From Pasteurellaceae bacterium Orientalotternb1 (lineage in GTDB: Bacteria > Pseudomonadota > Gammaproteobacteria > Enterobacterales > Pasteurellaceae): 64,000 bases of DNA. Positions 20,807-31,188 of the stretch are shown one piece after another. Numbering within the stretch: the stretch's first letter is position 1; each line of letters starts with the position of its first letter. The translations under genes and the position numbers were made by a program. The DNA lies in assembly GCA_011455275.1 (NCBI GenBank), contig CP015028.1, positions 1,958,911-2,022,910 of the forward strand, read 5' to 3'. The notes beneath the pieces are model-generated. The model saw nothing but the letters and a program-made list of their open reading frames with translations, was not told the origin of the DNA and made no database searches.

Positions 20807-21000
20807 AAGATTCTCCTATTAGTAAATAAATTGAAACAAAAATAGTCTATGCAAATTTAAGTCAAGATTCAAACAGCAAAGTTCAATTTTGCGATCCACC
20901 GCAAATTTTTATGAAAAAAATCGCTTTCAATTTGCATTTTTTGCATAAATAAGCAAAAATTTCGCATAGATTTTAACAAATTTGTATAAAAGGAAACTGC
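20807..21000. promoter_or_regulatory. Divergent mdh-argR control region, possible ARG boxes
   Basis: A 194-bp AT-rich region between divergent genes. TGCATAAATAAGCA at about 20941-20954 fits the ARG-box pattern TGAATWWWWATTCA with three mismatches and is followed by further AT-rich half-site-like sequence. ArgR autoregulation is known in enterobacteria; here the site is only suggestive. Confidence 0.3.
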
Positions 21001-21462
21001 GTGGAAAAGTTTGATTCCCTTAATGATGCCTTTAAAGCACTTCTCAAAGAAGAAAAATTCAGCTCCCAAAGTGAGATTGTTACCGCACTACAAGACATGG
21101 GATTTGAACATATTAATCAATCCAAAGTTTCCCGAATGTTATCGAAATTCGGAGCGGTTCGTACTCGTAATACGAAAATGGAAATGGTTTATCAACTGCC
21201 TGCGGAATTCAGTGTGCCGACCACGTCTAGCCCGCTGAAAAATTTAGTGACTGACATTGATCATAACCAAATGTTAATCGTCGTTAAAACCAGCCCAGGT
21301 GCCGCACAGCTAATTGCTCGCTTACTGGATTCTATGGGTAAAGCCGAAGGCATTCTTGGTACCATTGCGGGGGACGATACTATTTTTATCACCCCTACTT
21401 TAGGGACACCGATTAAATCATTAATTGAAAGTATTACCGATCTATTTGAGACCTCTATCTAA
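21001..21462 (+). CDS. argR: Arginine repressor ArgR
   Basis: ArgR is the hexameric arginine-responsive repressor of arginine biosynthesis and an accessory factor in Xer recombination at plasmid sites. The 153 residues cover the N-terminal winged helix ([38 protein letters not shown]) and the C-terminal arginine-binding/oligomerisation domain ([24 protein letters not shown]). It starts with GTG after AAAAGGAAACTGC. Its stop overlaps the start of yfcH by one base (TAATG), so the two are translationally coupled. Confidence 0.96.
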   Translation: MEKFDSLNDAFKALLKEEKFSSQSEIVTALQDMGFEHINQSKVSRMLSKFGAVRTRNTKMEMVYQLPAEFSVPTTSSPLKNLVTDIDHNQMLIVVKTSPGAAQLIARLLDSMGKAEGILGTIAGDDTIFITPTLGTPIKSLIESITDLFETSI

Positions 21463-22346
21463 TGAATATTTTTATCACTGGCGGTACAGGTTTTATTGGA
21501 ACAGCCTTGTGCAAAGCACTTGTTGCGGAAGGTCATCAGCTCACCGTTCTTAGCCGACAGTCTAAAACGCATACACAAGCGGTCAGATTCGTGCAACATT
21601 TTGCAAATCTTGATGGTGTTGATGCGGTAATCAATCTTGCAGGCGAACCCATTTTTGCTAAAGCGTGGAGAGCCTCGCAAAAGCAAAAACTGCTCAATAG
21701 CCGTGTGCAATTGACCAAAAAACTCGCTGAACTGATTCAGCAAAGCGATAGTCCCCCGAAAGTGCTGATTTCGGGGTCTGCAACGGGATATTATGGCGAC
21801 CTTCCTGCAATTGCAAAAAATTCGGACGAACTGACCGCTTGTGGCACCGCCTTCCCTGCACAATTGTGCCAACAATGGGAAAACACAGCATTTTCCGCCC
21901 AGAGTGAACAAACTCGAGTGTGTGTGATTCGCACAGGTATCGTGCTTAATGAAAAAGGCGGAGCCTTGAAACAGATGCTACCGCTTTATCGTTTAGGGCT
22001 TGGGGGGAAATTAGGTAATGGGCAACAGCATTGGGCTTGGATTTCGCTAGAAGATCACATTCGAGCCACGCTTTTCTTATTGAACAATCCTTATAGCCAA
22101 GGAGCCTATAACTTAGTGGCTCCAGTTCCCGTAAAAAATGCGGAATTTAATCAGCTGCTTGCACAAAGCCTAAACCGCCCTGCTTTTTTTAGCGTCCCTG
22201 CTTGTGCATTAAAATTCGCTTTAGGCGAACGTTCGCAGCTTTTGCTTGATAACCAACCGCTTGTACCAAACAAATTATTAAGCGAAGGCTTTGAATTCCA
22301 CCACCAAAATATCCACGCTTATTTTGATAAAAATAAAGCCTCGTAG
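21462..22346 (+). CDS. yfcH: YfcH-type NAD-dependent epimerase (TIGR01777 SDR family)
   Basis: A 294-residue extended short-chain dehydrogenase-like protein. It starts [20 protein letters not shown] (nucleotide-binding TGGTGFIG), then shows VINLAGEPI, LISGSATGYYG with a YG in place of the classical YxxxK, and a DUF1731-type C-terminus (ALKFALGERSQLLLDNQPLV). The reaction catalysed by this family is not established; a role in cell division has been suggested for related proteins. Three USS cores lie inside the gene, at 21575, 21833 and 22256. Confidence 0.9.
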   Translation: MNIFITGGTGFIGTALCKALVAEGHQLTVLSRQSKTHTQAVRFVQHFANLDGVDAVINLAGEPIFAKAWRASQKQKLLNSRVQLTKKLAELIQQSDSPPKVLISGSATGYYGDLPAIAKNSDELTACGTAFPAQLCQQWENTAFSAQSEQTRVCVIRTGIVLNEKGGALKQMLPLYRLGLGGKLGNGQQHWAWISLEDHIRATLFLLNNPYSQGAYNLVAPVPVKNAEFNQLLAQSLNRPAFFSVPACALKFALGERSQLLLDNQPLVPNKLLSEGFEFHHQNIHAYFDKNKAS

Positions 22347-22363
22347 GGCTATCTACAAGGCTT
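22336..22363. terminator. Terminator shared by yfcH and bioB
   Basis: AAGCCTCGTAG pairs with CTACAAGGCTT with one mismatch around a 6-nt loop. It overlaps the last codons of yfcH and faces the bioB stop at 22379. Confidence 0.65.
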
Positions 22364-22378
22364 GTTGCTATATTCAAA

Positions 22379-23380
22379 TTATTCCCGATAAACCAATGGA
22401 TAAAGATCCAATTTCGTCATCAGTTGCTGATCGTGATCTTCTTCTGGATTTTCGGTCGTCAGTAGTTTATCGCCATAGAAAATCGAATTTGCCCCCGCCA
22501 TAAAGCATAGTGCCTGCATTGCTTCGGGCATTTCGCCTCGCCCTGCCGACAGACGCACATAGCTGTTTGGCATTGTGATGCGAGCTACCGCAATCGTTCG
22601 AACAAATTCCGTCCAGTCTAAATCTTCCGCATCAGCAAGAGGCGTGCCTGCAACTTTCACTAGCTGGTTGATCGGCACACTTTCTGGTTGCGGATCGAGA
22701 TTAGCAAGGCTAGCGATCAACCCTGCACGCTCTGGGCGAGTTTCATTCATTCCGACAATGCCGCCACAGCAGACTTTCAGCCCTGCGTTACGGACTTTGC
22801 CGAGCGTGTCCATTCGATCATCGTGGCTGCGAGTGTGAATGATTTTATCGTAGCGATCGGGGTCGGTATCTAAATTGTGGTTGTAATAATCCAATCCCGC
22901 TTCCTTTAAATCTTCCGCCATTCCGTCTTCCAACATTCCGAAAGTACCACAGGTTTCTAAGCCAAGATCTTTCACCGCTGAGATAATTTTAGTTACCGTT
23001 TGAATATCTTTCGGTTTCGGTCCACGCCACGCTGCTCCCATACAAAAACGGCTTGCCCCACGAGATTTCGCAATACGGGCTTTTTCGAGAATTTCTTCCA
23101 TCTCTAACATCGTTTGGCGTTCCAACCCTGTATCATAGCGGGCGGATTGCGGGCAATATTCGCAATCTTCTGGGCAGCCACCCGTTTTAATCGAAAGCAG
23201 GGTCGAAAGCTGAATTTCTTGCGGATTGAAATGTTGCCGATGCACCTGTGCCGCTTTGAATACCAACTCCATAAACGGCATTTCAAATAGCTCTTCCACT
23301 TGGCATTTCCGCCAATATTGTGCTGTTGGGTGCGGGGTGAGTTCGTTTTTAGCTTTAAGACGAAGGTTGTAGCTTGTCAT
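22379..23380 (-). CDS. bioB: Biotin synthase
   Basis: BioB is a radical-SAM enzyme that inserts sulfur into dethiobiotin. The 333-residue protein has the cluster motif [14 protein letters not shown] near residue 70 and a second conserved cysteine region in [26 protein letters not shown] and [13 protein letters not shown] are family segments. The ribosome site is AAAGGAGAAAAATG. The rest of the bio cluster is not in the window, and no BirA-type operator is evident in the 53-bp gap before rluB. Confidence 0.97.
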   Translation of the reverse strand: MTSYNLRLKAKNELTPHPTAQYWRKCQVEELFEMPFMELVFKAAQVHRQHFNPQEIQLSTLLSIKTGGCPEDCEYCPQSARYDTGLERQTMLEMEEILEKARIAKSRGASRFCMGAAWRGPKPKDIQTVTKIISAVKDLGLETCGTFGMLEDGMAEDLKEAGLDYYNHNLDTDPDRYDKIIHTRSHDDRMDTLGKVRNAGLKVCCGGIVGMNETRPERAGLIASLANLDPQPESVPINQLVKVAGTPLADAEDLDWTEFVRTIAVARITMPNSYVRLSAGRGEMPEAMQALCFMAGANSIFYGDKLLTTENPEEDHDQQLMTKLDLYPLVYRE

Positions 23381-23404
23381 TTTTTCTCCTTTCGTAAAAA
23401 TTCA

Positions 23405-23422
23405 GCCCCCGCAAGCGGGGGC
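23405..23422 (-). terminator. Rho-independent terminator of rluB
   Basis: GCCCCCGC and GCGGGGGC form a perfect 8-bp GC stem with an AA centre. On the minus strand, reading out of rluB, it is followed by TGAATTTTT. Confidence 0.8.
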
Positions 23423-23433
23423 AGATTTAATTG

Positions 23434-24456
23434 CTAGATTTTACGATATTTAGTGTGCTGTTTCACCGCTTTACGAATTTGGCGGGCACTGGTACGACGA
23501 CGGTTTTTGGTCACATCGACTTTAGTTTCCGTTTCCGCAGGCAGGCCAACCAATTCACGCAGGTAGTTCACCTGTTCTAGCCCCATCTCTTCCCAACCAC
23601 CACGCGGCAGGCTTTTCTCTAATTTGATGCTGCCATAGCGAATGCGAATTAAGCGGCTGACTTGAATGCCTTGGCTCTCCCATAGACGACGCACTTCACG
23701 GTTACGCCCTTCGGTCAACGTAACATCAAACCATTGGTTTAGCCCTGTGCCGCCAACGGTTTTGATTTGTTTGAAATTGGCAGGACCGTCTTCCAACTGC
23801 ACGCCTTTACGCAAGCGTTGTAGCATCGCTTCATCGACTTCGCCAAACACCCGCACGGAATATTCACGTTCCACTTCACGACTTGGGTGCATCAAACGGT
23901 TAGCCAGTTCGCCATCGGTGGTGAACAGCAATAAGCCTGAAGTGTTGATGTCTAAACGTCCCACGGCAATCCAACGAGCCCCCGTCAAACGTGGCAAGCG
24001 GTCAAAAACCGTCGCTCGTCCTTCAGGATCAGAACGGGTACAAAGCTCGCCTTCAGGTTTGTAATACATCAGCACACGGCAGATCTCTTTTTGTGTTGGC
24101 GTGAGATTCACCAAATGCCCATCAATACGGATTTTGGTATTTGAACTAACGACCACACGATCGCCCAAGGTCGCCATTTTACCATCTACGCTGACACGCC
24201 CTGCGGCAATTACCGCTTCGATTTCACGACGCGAACCTTGACCAGCCCGAGCGAGAATTTTTTGTAGCTTTTCACCGATCACCTTTTCATTTTTTTTGCT
24301 CTCATCGGCAGCACAAGCGGTTGGTTCTTGCGATTTTTTTGCGATTTTTAGACGGGCATTCACACTCATCTGCGGGCGTGATAAACGGTTTGGTTTTGGT
24401 AAATCTTGGCGAGAATCTGACCGCTTGTTGTTGGTCGGTTTACGAAATGTGTTCAT
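23434..24456 (-). CDS. rluB: 23S rRNA pseudouridine synthase RluB
   Basis: RluB makes pseudouridine 2605 in 23S rRNA. The 340-residue protein has a basic, low-complexity N-terminus of about 60 residues, an S4 RNA-binding domain ([20 protein letters not shown]) and the RsuA/RluB catalytic domain with [14 protein letters not shown], whose Asp is catalytic, and [13 protein letters not shown]. The C-terminus is basic again. Two USS cores lie in the N-terminal part (about 24312 and 24419); the first is read as EPTACAADE, so it contributes protein sequence of its own. Confidence 0.95.
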   Translation of the reverse strand: MNTFRKPTNNKRSDSRQDLPKPNRLSRPQMSVNARLKIAKKSQEPTACAADESKKNEKVIGEKLQKILARAGQGSRREIEAVIAAGRVSVDGKMATLGDRVVVSSNTKIRIDGHLVNLTPTQKEICRVLMYYKPEGELCTRSDPEGRATVFDRLPRLTGARWIAVGRLDINTSGLLLFTTDGELANRLMHPSREVEREYSVRVFGEVDEAMLQRLRKGVQLEDGPANFKQIKTVGGTGLNQWFDVTLTEGRNREVRRLWESQGIQVSRLIRIRYGSIKLEKSLPRGGWEEMGLEQVNYLRELVGLPAETETKVDVTKNRRRTSARQIRKAVKQHTKYRKI

Positions 24457-24501
24457 TAAAGTTCCTTTGTTGTCGCTTTCACAAGCGTCGTGAAATTCAA
24501 T

Positions 24502-24530
24502 TTGTAGGGTGGGCTTGCCCCACCCTACAA
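24502..24530. repeat. GTAG-headed REP-like palindrome
   Basis: TTGTAGGGTGGG and CCCACCCTACAA form a perfect 12-bp stem with a CTTGC loop between yciO and rluB. It is the cleanest single copy of the element also seen at 43286 and, degenerate, at 18892. It could act as a terminator for yciO, but no T run follows on the minus strand. Confidence 0.7.
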
Positions 24531-24537
24531 GTAATAT

Positions 24538-25155
24538 TTAGCTAAACGGTGTTGGATCGCCCGATCCAAGCCGAATAATTTCTGGGCTGTCTTGGGTGAG
24601 ATCGATGACCGTAGTCGGATCTTGCCCCAGGTAGCCACCGTGGATGATTAAATCAACCTGATGTTCCAGCACATCTCGGATAGCATCGGGGTCAGATTGG
24701 GTGAAGTCTTCATTCGGCAACATCAGCGAGCAAGAGAGAATCGGCTCGCCCAATGCCGCAATCAATGCCAGAGCAATGTTGTTGTCTGGCACACGAATGC
24801 CGATGGTTTTGCGTTTGGTGAGCAAACGGCGTGGCACATCTTTCGTTGCGGGTAAAATGAAGGTGTACGGATTTGGCACGTTGTTTTTAATCAAACGGTA
24901 AGACTGATTCGTCACCAAGGCATAGGTCGAAATTTCCGACAAATCACTGCACACCAAGGTGAAATTATGGTTTTCTGGCAAACGACGAATCGCAATGATG
25001 CGATCCATCGCTTGTTTCTCGCCTAAACCACAGCCCAGTGCATATCCTGAATCCGTTGGGTAAACAATCACGCCACCTTGCTTCAGGATATCAACCGCTT
25101 GATTGATCAAACGCATCTGAGGGTTATCTGGATGAATATAGAAAAATTGACTCAT
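24538..25155 (-). CDS. yciO: YciO, YrdC/Sua5-fold protein
   Basis: A 205-residue member of the YrdC/Sua5 family, paralogous to the threonylcarbamoyl-AMP synthase TsaC. It begins MSQFFYIHPDNPQMRLINQA, nearly the same as E. coli YciO, and has VIVYPTDSGYALGCGLG and the KRKTIGIRVPDNNIAL segment. YciO cannot be assumed to replace TsaC; its own role remains uncertain. The order yciO-rluB is shared with E. coli. Confidence 0.93.
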   Translation of the reverse strand: MSQFFYIHPDNPQMRLINQAVDILKQGGVIVYPTDSGYALGCGLGEKQAMDRIIAIRRLPENHNFTLVCSDLSEISTYALVTNQSYRLIKNNVPNPYTFILPATKDVPRRLLTKRKTIGIRVPDNNIALALIAALGEPILSCSLMLPNEDFTQSDPDAIRDVLEHQVDLIIHGGYLGQDPTTVIDLTQDSPEIIRLGSGDPTPFS

Positions 25156-25161
25156 AACAAG

Positions 25162-26181
25162 CTATTGTTTCTCTGCCCCAATCACGCCCCAATATTTCTC
25201 ATTTCCCCCTTGACCTACTAAGACTTTATTTTTTACCCCGTCTTTGCCGTCAATAAAATGCACGTCAATCAATGTACGATCTGGAGAGTTCGGACCTACG
25301 ACCAGTTCTTCTCTAGAATTATCTAAAACATTACGTGCAGGATTCAGCTCTAGGGTGCGAACCTTCTCCATTGTTTTCACATTGAATAGTGTATCGCCCG
25401 AGATGTGGCTAGAAATTTTACCATTTGCCGCCCCATTCTCATAGGTTAGCTCAAGGTTTGCATGCATTGCAACCTCTGGAATCGAACGAGTACTGTAAAT
25501 AAATTTCCCTTTATACGTGGCGTTTAACCCGTTTAAGTCTGATTTATTTTCAGCTTTCTGATTAAAAGCATAAACGTAATGGTTATCGACCCAATTCATA
25601 TTCTTACTGTCACGGTAGAAACCGTAATATACATTTTCATCTAACACATTAAAATGGTAATGATTTTTTGGATCATCATTTTCACCTAATTTCAGCGTCA
25701 CTCGCACATACTGCTTTTCTTTGATTTCAGGATCATGATCGTATTGTGCATTTTTATTTGGTATCAAATAAACCACTGGCACACTTTCTTTATTGTGTGG
25801 AAAATTCCCCGCCCAAATCTCTTTTAATGGCGGTGCAATTTCAATGTCTTTTGCCATATCCCCATCAGCGATAGGTTCCTCTTTTTTAGGTGGGTTTTCT
25901 TTTGTAGGGTTGTCTAGTGCATTATCTTCAGCGGTAGACTGCCCTCCCTGATTTTCTTTCCCTTGTTCGCTTGGCGTAACGGAAGGAGCAGACGGATCAG
26001 TTGGCTTATTAGGCACATTCTGCTCCGTCGATTGATTTCCAATGTCCATTTCAGGCATCGTTGGCGGCACTACCTCCTTAGGCTGACTTGGTGCCGCCGC
26101 ACCAGAGCCGCCACCGCCACCACATGCGGCTAAAAGTGCGGATAGGCTAATAATAGGTAAAATACGCAACATTTTTTTCAT
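25162..26181 (-). CDS. Putative surface lipoprotein with TbpB-like C-terminal barrel
   Basis: A 339-residue lipoprotein of unknown function. The signal peptide ends in the lipobox LLAAC and is followed directly by GGGGGSG, a pattern common in surface-exposed lipoproteins of Pasteurellaceae and Neisseria. Residues 30-110 are a Pro/Glu/Ser/Thr-rich spacer. The C-terminal part has alternating strands (ATYKGKFIYSTRS, ANLELTYENGAANGKI) and ends GNEKYWGVIGAEKQ, resembling the last strands of the transferrin-binding-protein-B / factor-H-binding-protein barrel. I infer Slam-type surface export but see no Slam gene here. The ribosome site is AAAGGAGA. Binding partner unknown. Confidence 0.75.
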   Translation of the reverse strand: MKKMLRILPIISLSALLAACGGGGGSGAAAPSQPKEVVPPTMPEMDIGNQSTEQNVPNKPTDPSAPSVTPSEQGKENQGGQSTAEDNALDNPTKENPPKKEEPIADGDMAKDIEIAPPLKEIWAGNFPHNKESVPVVYLIPNKNAQYDHDPEIKEKQYVRVTLKLGENDDPKNHYHFNVLDENVYYGFYRDSKNMNWVDNHYVYAFNQKAENKSDLNGLNATYKGKFIYSTRSIPEVAMHANLELTYENGAANGKISSHISGDTLFNVKTMEKVRTLELNPARNVLDNSREELVVGPNSPDRTLIDVHFIDGKDGVKNKVLVGQGGNEKYWGVIGAEKQ

Positions 26182-26258
26182 TCATTTTCTCCTTTATAAA
26201 GCACAACATTTTTGTATGTATATAATGAGTACGGATATAAATATAAACCGTCTAAAAA

Positions 26259-27542
<1,284 letters not shown>

Positions 27543-27579
27543 TTAATTTTTCTTCTTCTAAACGAACAGAAAGCAACCT

Positions 27580-27589
27580 ACAAGCGGTC
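27580..27589 (+). repeat. USS between ibaG and murA
   Basis: ACAAGCGGTCACTTCC followed by TTTTTTGCAAAT, an extended USS in the only sizeable gap near the end of the mla-murA run. Confidence 0.85.
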
Positions 27590-27616
27590 ACTTCCTTCAT
27601 ATTTTTTGCAAATCGC

Positions 27617-27874
27617 CTAACTCGCCATATTCAACAGACGCTCTCTTTTCCATTGCTCGGTAGTAAACGTTTTGATGGTCAAAGCGTGAATTGCATTAGT
27701 GGCAAAAAATTCTGTTAGCGGAGCATAAATCATCTGTTGTTGCTTGACTTTAGAGAGTGTTGCAAACACATCGCTAACCGCAATCACACCATAGTGTGAA
27801 CCGTCGCCTTGAACGTGTACTTCATCTAGCTCTAATGCATTTTTTAAAATGTCTTCGATTTGTTTTGGTTCCAT
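27617..27874 (-). CDS. ibaG: BolA-family protein IbaG
   Basis: IbaG (YrbA) is an 85-residue BolA-fold protein that pairs with monothiol glutaredoxin in iron-sulfur handling and acid response. DEVHVQGDGSHYGVIAVSD contains the conserved His/Gly loop, and NAIHALTIKTFTTEQW is the C-terminal family signature. Its start overlaps the mlaB stop by one base (TAATG), indicating coupling. Confidence 0.93.
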   Translation of the reverse strand: MEPKQIEDILKNALELDEVHVQGDGSHYGVIAVSDVFATLSKVKQQQMIYAPLTEFFATNAIHALTIKTFTTEQWKRERLLNMAS

Positions 27875-28218
27875 TATTTGAGTTTCTCACAATATAAAAA
27901 AGGACGGAGCCATTCATCTAAGTCAAATAGCTCAGCAAGTTTCTTGATGGAATTTGGTGCATTCATTATACCGTTTGGATTCTGTTTTTGGTAATGATTC
28001 AGCATTTCTGCTAACAAGGTAAAGCCCGCAGAATCAATATGATTTAATGATTGCAAATTCCAATAAATATGTTGATTCGGTGTTGGAGACAAAAAAGAAG
28101 CACGTTGCTGCCAAAGCGGAAGCAACGTGTCACGAGTTAAATCCCCGAATAAGCGAATCATCACACTTTCACTATTTTGCTGGATATTCCATTCGATCGG
28201 CGTAACAACTTGGCTCAT
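27874..28218 (-). CDS. mlaB: MlaB, STAS-domain subunit of the Mla transporter
   Basis: MlaB is the cytoplasmic STAS-domain protein that stabilises and activates the MlaF ATPase in the MlaFEDB inner-membrane complex. The 114-residue protein shows the STAS pattern: NIQQNSESVMIRLFGDLTRD, YWNLQSLNHIDSAGFTLLAE (containing the conserved Ser/Asp region) and a C-terminal helix. It begins 3 bp after mlaC. Confidence 0.92.
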   Translation of the reverse strand: MSQVVTPIEWNIQQNSESVMIRLFGDLTRDTLLPLWQQRASFLSPTPNQHIYWNLQSLNHIDSAGFTLLAEMLNHYQKQNPNGIMNAPNSIKKLAELFDLDEWLRPFLYCEKLK

Positions 28219-28221
28219 TCG

Positions 28222-28854
28222 TTATTTGCCCAATGTAATCGGCTGTTTCGCTGACTCTGTAACCTGTGCGGTTAAAGCATCAATACCTTTTTGGCGTAAA
28301 ATTCCGCTCCATTCATTCTGTTTAGTTGCGACCATACTCACACCTTCTGCCGCCATATCATAGGCTTGCCATTCGCCTGTACGGCTATTTTTACGCCATT
28401 TGAAATCGAGTTTAATTGGTTGAGCATTACCTGATTGCAATACATTCACACGAATGCTTACAATTGTTTTATCGCCAAGGGGTTTTTCGCTCTCAATTTC
28501 TACTTTCTGATTGCTATATTGTGTTAACACCTGTGCGTAAGATTGCTCAATAAATTGACCAAAGGCATTGAAAAATGCGTCTTTTTGAGCATCTGTTGCC
28601 GCCGATAAGTTTTTACCTAGCACCAATTGCCCTGCATATTTTACGTGAACATACGGCATTAAATCGTTACGTACAATTGTACGGAGATAATTTGGATCCG
28701 CTTTAATTTTGCTTTGGCTCGCTTTGATATCACCAAACAATTTATCTGCGGTTTGTTGCATTAACGTATATGGATTCGCAAATGCTGCCGCTGATAATAA
28801 TGTTGAAAATGCCACAACACTGGCAACCAATACTTTTTTCAAGGTTTTAATCAT
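28222..28854 (-). CDS. mlaC: MlaC, periplasmic phospholipid shuttle
   Basis: MlaC carries phospholipids across the periplasm between MlaA and MlaD. The 210-residue precursor has a signal peptide (VLVASVVAFSTLLSAAAFA) and the Tol-Toc/Ttg2 family body: LRTIVRNDLMPYVHVKYAGQ, FIEQSYAQVLTQY, FKWRKNSRTGEWQAYDMAAE. The ribosome site GGAGATTTAAT is clear. Confidence 0.96.
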   Translation of the reverse strand: MIKTLKKVLVASVVAFSTLLSAAAFANPYTLMQQTADKLFGDIKASQSKIKADPNYLRTIVRNDLMPYVHVKYAGQLVLGKNLSAATDAQKDAFFNAFGQFIEQSYAQVLTQYSNQKVEIESEKPLGDKTIVSIRVNVLQSGNAQPIKLDFKWRKNSRTGEWQAYDMAAEGVSMVATKQNEWSGILRQKGIDALTAQVTESAKQPITLGK

Positions 28855-28898
28855 ATTAAATCTCCAAATGTAAGAGAGTGAGTGATTAACTCAAGTTA

Positions 28899-29405
28899 TC
28901 ATTCCGCTTTAGGTTCAGCGGTGTTTTCATCAGTTTTCTTTTTGTCACCATATAAAAACTGACCAATTAAATCTTCAAGCACCATGGCGGAATTTGTATC
29001 GCCAAAGCTATCGCCTTCTTTCAACATCGCGGTTTCACCTTCAAGGGTAAAGCCAATATTCAGTGCGATGTATTGTTCGCCCAATAAGCCCGCAGTTTTA
29101 ATTGAGAGTGAACTTGTATCAGGGATTTGATCAAATTTCTCATTAATCGCAAGAGTCACTTTCGGTGTATAAGTTTTCGCATCAAGCTGAATCTCTGCCA
29201 CTCGTCCAACCACAACACCACCGACCTTAATTGGAGCGCGGGCTTTTAGTCCGCCGACATTATCAAAAGTTGCGTAAAGAGTGTAAGTTTTTTCAGCAGA
29301 AAAACCTTGTACATTTGCAACACGCAATCCTAAAAAAATCAATGCTGCAAAGCCGAGTAATACAAAGAATCCCACCCAGAATTCATACTTAATTGATTGA
29401 CGCAT
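28899..29405 (-). CDS. mlaD: MlaD, MCE-domain subunit of the Mla transporter
   Basis: MlaD forms the hexameric periplasmic ring of the MlaFEDB complex and exchanges lipid with MlaC. The 168-residue protein has one N-terminal membrane helix (FWVGFFVLLGFAALIFLGL) and an MCE domain (YTLYATFDNVGGLKARAPIK, VGRVAEIQLD, IKTAGLLGEQYIALNIG). The C-terminus is charged and short. Confidence 0.96.
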   Translation of the reverse strand: MRQSIKYEFWVGFFVLLGFAALIFLGLRVANVQGFSAEKTYTLYATFDNVGGLKARAPIKVGGVVVGRVAEIQLDAKTYTPKVTLAINEKFDQIPDTSSLSIKTAGLLGEQYIALNIGFTLEGETAMLKEGDSFGDTNSAMVLEDLIGQFLYGDKKKTDENTAEPKAE

Positions 29406-29419
29406 TTTTATTTCCTATA

Positions 29420-29429
29420 ACAAGCGGTC
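29420..29429 (+). repeat. USS between mlaE and mlaD
   Basis: ACAAGCGGTCACTTCTG followed by TTTTTTGCAAAT, in the 51-bp gap inside the mla operon. Confidence 0.85.
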
Positions 29430-29456
29430 ACTTCTGACCAGTTTTTTGCAAATTCG

Positions 29457-30233
29457 TTAACCACCGAACATGATTGCTGTTAACACAAAATCCAACCCAA
29501 GCACCATTAAAGAAGCGTTCACTACCGTTCGTGTTGTCGCTTGGCTGATCCCTTCACTTGTTGGCATCGCATCATAGCCGTTAAATAATGCAATCCAGAC
29601 TACCGCAAAAGCAAAAACAATACTCTTAATAAAGCCATTGAGTAAATCGCTAAGTGTGACACTATTTTGCATAACCGACCAGAAGCTGCCTGAATCAACA
29701 CCTTTCCAATCAACCCCCACTAATGATCCACCCCAAATGCCAATTGCCGTAAAAATAGCCGCTAAAATGGGCATTGCAATGACACCTGCCCAAAATCTTG
29801 GTGCAATCACTCTGCGTAATGGATCAATCGCCATCATTTCAAGGCTAGAAAGTTGCTCTGTGGCTTTCATTAGCCCGATTTCAGCCGTTAATGCGGATCC
29901 TGCTCTCCCCGCAAACAATAAGGCAGTAACAACAGGACCTAGCTCACGCAACAGTGAGAGCGAGACCAACTGCCCTAAACTCGTCTCTGCTGAAAAATCC
30001 ACCAATACCACATAGCCTTGTAATCCCAAAACCATACCGATAAATAGCCCTGATAGCATAATAATCAGTAAAGATTGAACCCCTAACACATAGAGCTGTT
30101 TAATCAAGAGCGGGGTATGTTTGCGAAACTCAGGCTTGCCGATTAATGCCCCCCATAACATAAAAGTGGCACGACCGAAAACCCGAATAAATTTAATTGT
30201 TGATGCCCCAATAGCAGAAATAAAATCCATCAT
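29457..30233 (-). CDS. mlaE: MlaE, permease of the Mla transporter
   Basis: MlaE is the permease of the MlaFEDB ABC system. The 258-residue protein has five or so hydrophobic segments, including [20 protein letters not shown] and [19 protein letters not shown], with the family signature [20 protein letters not shown]. Its start overlaps the mlaF stop (ATGA), so the genes are translationally coupled. A second ATG follows directly. Confidence 0.96.
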   Translation of the reverse strand: MMDFISAIGASTIKFIRVFGRATFMLWGALIGKPEFRKHTPLLIKQLYVLGVQSLLIIMLSGLFIGMVLGLQGYVVLVDFSAETSLGQLVSLSLLRELGPVVTALLFAGRAGSALTAEIGLMKATEQLSSLEMMAIDPLRRVIAPRFWAGVIAMPILAAIFTAIGIWGGSLVGVDWKGVDSGSFWSVMQNSVTLSDLLNGFIKSIVFAFAVVWIALFNGYDAMPTSEGISQATTRTVVNASLMVLGLDFVLTAIMFGG

Positions 30234-31030
30234 TGAAATAGCTCCTTGACGTAATTTTCTGCAGGGTAATGGAAACGTACAGGTCCATCTTCCTTGCCAG
30301 ATAAGAACTGTACAACTTGTGGATCTTGGCTTGCCAATAATTCAGTTGGTGTGCCACTGGCGATGATACGTTTATCTGCCACAATATAAGCGTAATCGGC
30401 AATACTTAAGACTTCTGTCACATCATGAGAAACGACAATAGACGTTAAATTCAACGCTTCATTCAGTTTTTTAATCAATGAAACAATCACGCCCATACTG
30501 ATCGGATCTTGCCCTGCAAAAGGTTCATCATACATAATCAGATCGGGATCAAGTGCAATAGCTCGTGCTAATGCCGCTCGACGTGCCATACCGCCAGAAA
30601 GCTCAGAAGGCATCAACTGCGAGGCACCTCGAAGCCCAACGGCTTCAAGTTTCATTAGCACAAGTTTGCGAATCAGTTCTTCGGGAAGTTTAGTATGCTC
30701 ACGAATAGGGAACGCCACGTTTTCAAAGGTGGAGAGATCAGTAAATAACGCCCCCGACTGGAACAACATTCCCATTCGCTGGCGAATCTGATACAACGCT
30801 TTATTTGAGGCTTGGCACACATCTTCACCGTCAAATAAGATTTCGCCTGATTCAGGTATAAGTTGCCCACCAATTAAACGAAGCAATGTCGTTTTTCCGA
30901 TCCCAGATGGCCCCATAATTGCGGTGATTTTTCCCTTCCGCACTTGCAGATTCAGGTTGTCGTAAATCACACGCTCACCACGTTTAAAGGTAAGATGCTT
31001 TACTTCAACCAAATTTTTGGTGTCAGACAT
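30230..31030 (-). CDS. mlaF: MlaF, ATPase of the Mla transporter
   Basis: MlaF is the ATP-binding subunit of MlaFEDB. The 266-residue protein has a Walker A motif ([16 protein letters not shown], about residues 37-52), the ABC signature [19 protein letters not shown], Walker [12 protein letters not shown] and the switch His in [10 protein letters not shown]. It is the first gene of the run mlaF-E-D-C-B-ibaG-murA. Confidence 0.97.
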   Translation of the reverse strand: MSDTKNLVEVKHLTFKRGERVIYDNLNLQVRKGKITAIMGPSGIGKTTLLRLIGGQLIPESGEILFDGEDVCQASNKALYQIRQRMGMLFQSGALFTDLSTFENVAFPIREHTKLPEELIRKLVLMKLEAVGLRGASQLMPSELSGGMARRAALARAIALDPDLIMYDEPFAGQDPISMGVIVSLIKKLNEALNLTSIVVSHDVTEVLSIADYAYIVADKRIIASGTPTELLASQDPQVVQFLSGKEDGPVRFHYPAENYVKELFQ

Positions 31031-31112
31031 TTGGTTTTTCTCAATAAAAATGGTTCGGGATCTTGTCTGAAGGGCTTGGCAAAGTCAATCGACTTTAATC
31101 TTTTGACAAACG

Positions 31113-31183
31113 ACAAGCGGTCACAAAGAGCTTTAGCTTCCCAAGGTGGATTGGTAAAATTTTACTCGGAACTGACCGCTTGT
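31113..31183. repeat. Inverted USS pair between dolP and mlaF
   Basis: ACAAGCGGTC at 31113 and GACCGCTTGT at 31174 face each other across 51 nt. The pair occupies the gap between the dolP stop and the mlaF start. The loop is long for a terminator, so I list it as paired USS. Confidence 0.7.
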
Positions 31184-31188
31184 AGGAT

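Noticed and set aside
26128-26140. H. influenzae-type uptake sequence (AAGTGCGGT)
   Set aside because: Only the near match AAAGTGCGGAT is present here, inside a lipoprotein signal region; the dominant dialect is ACAAGCGGT.
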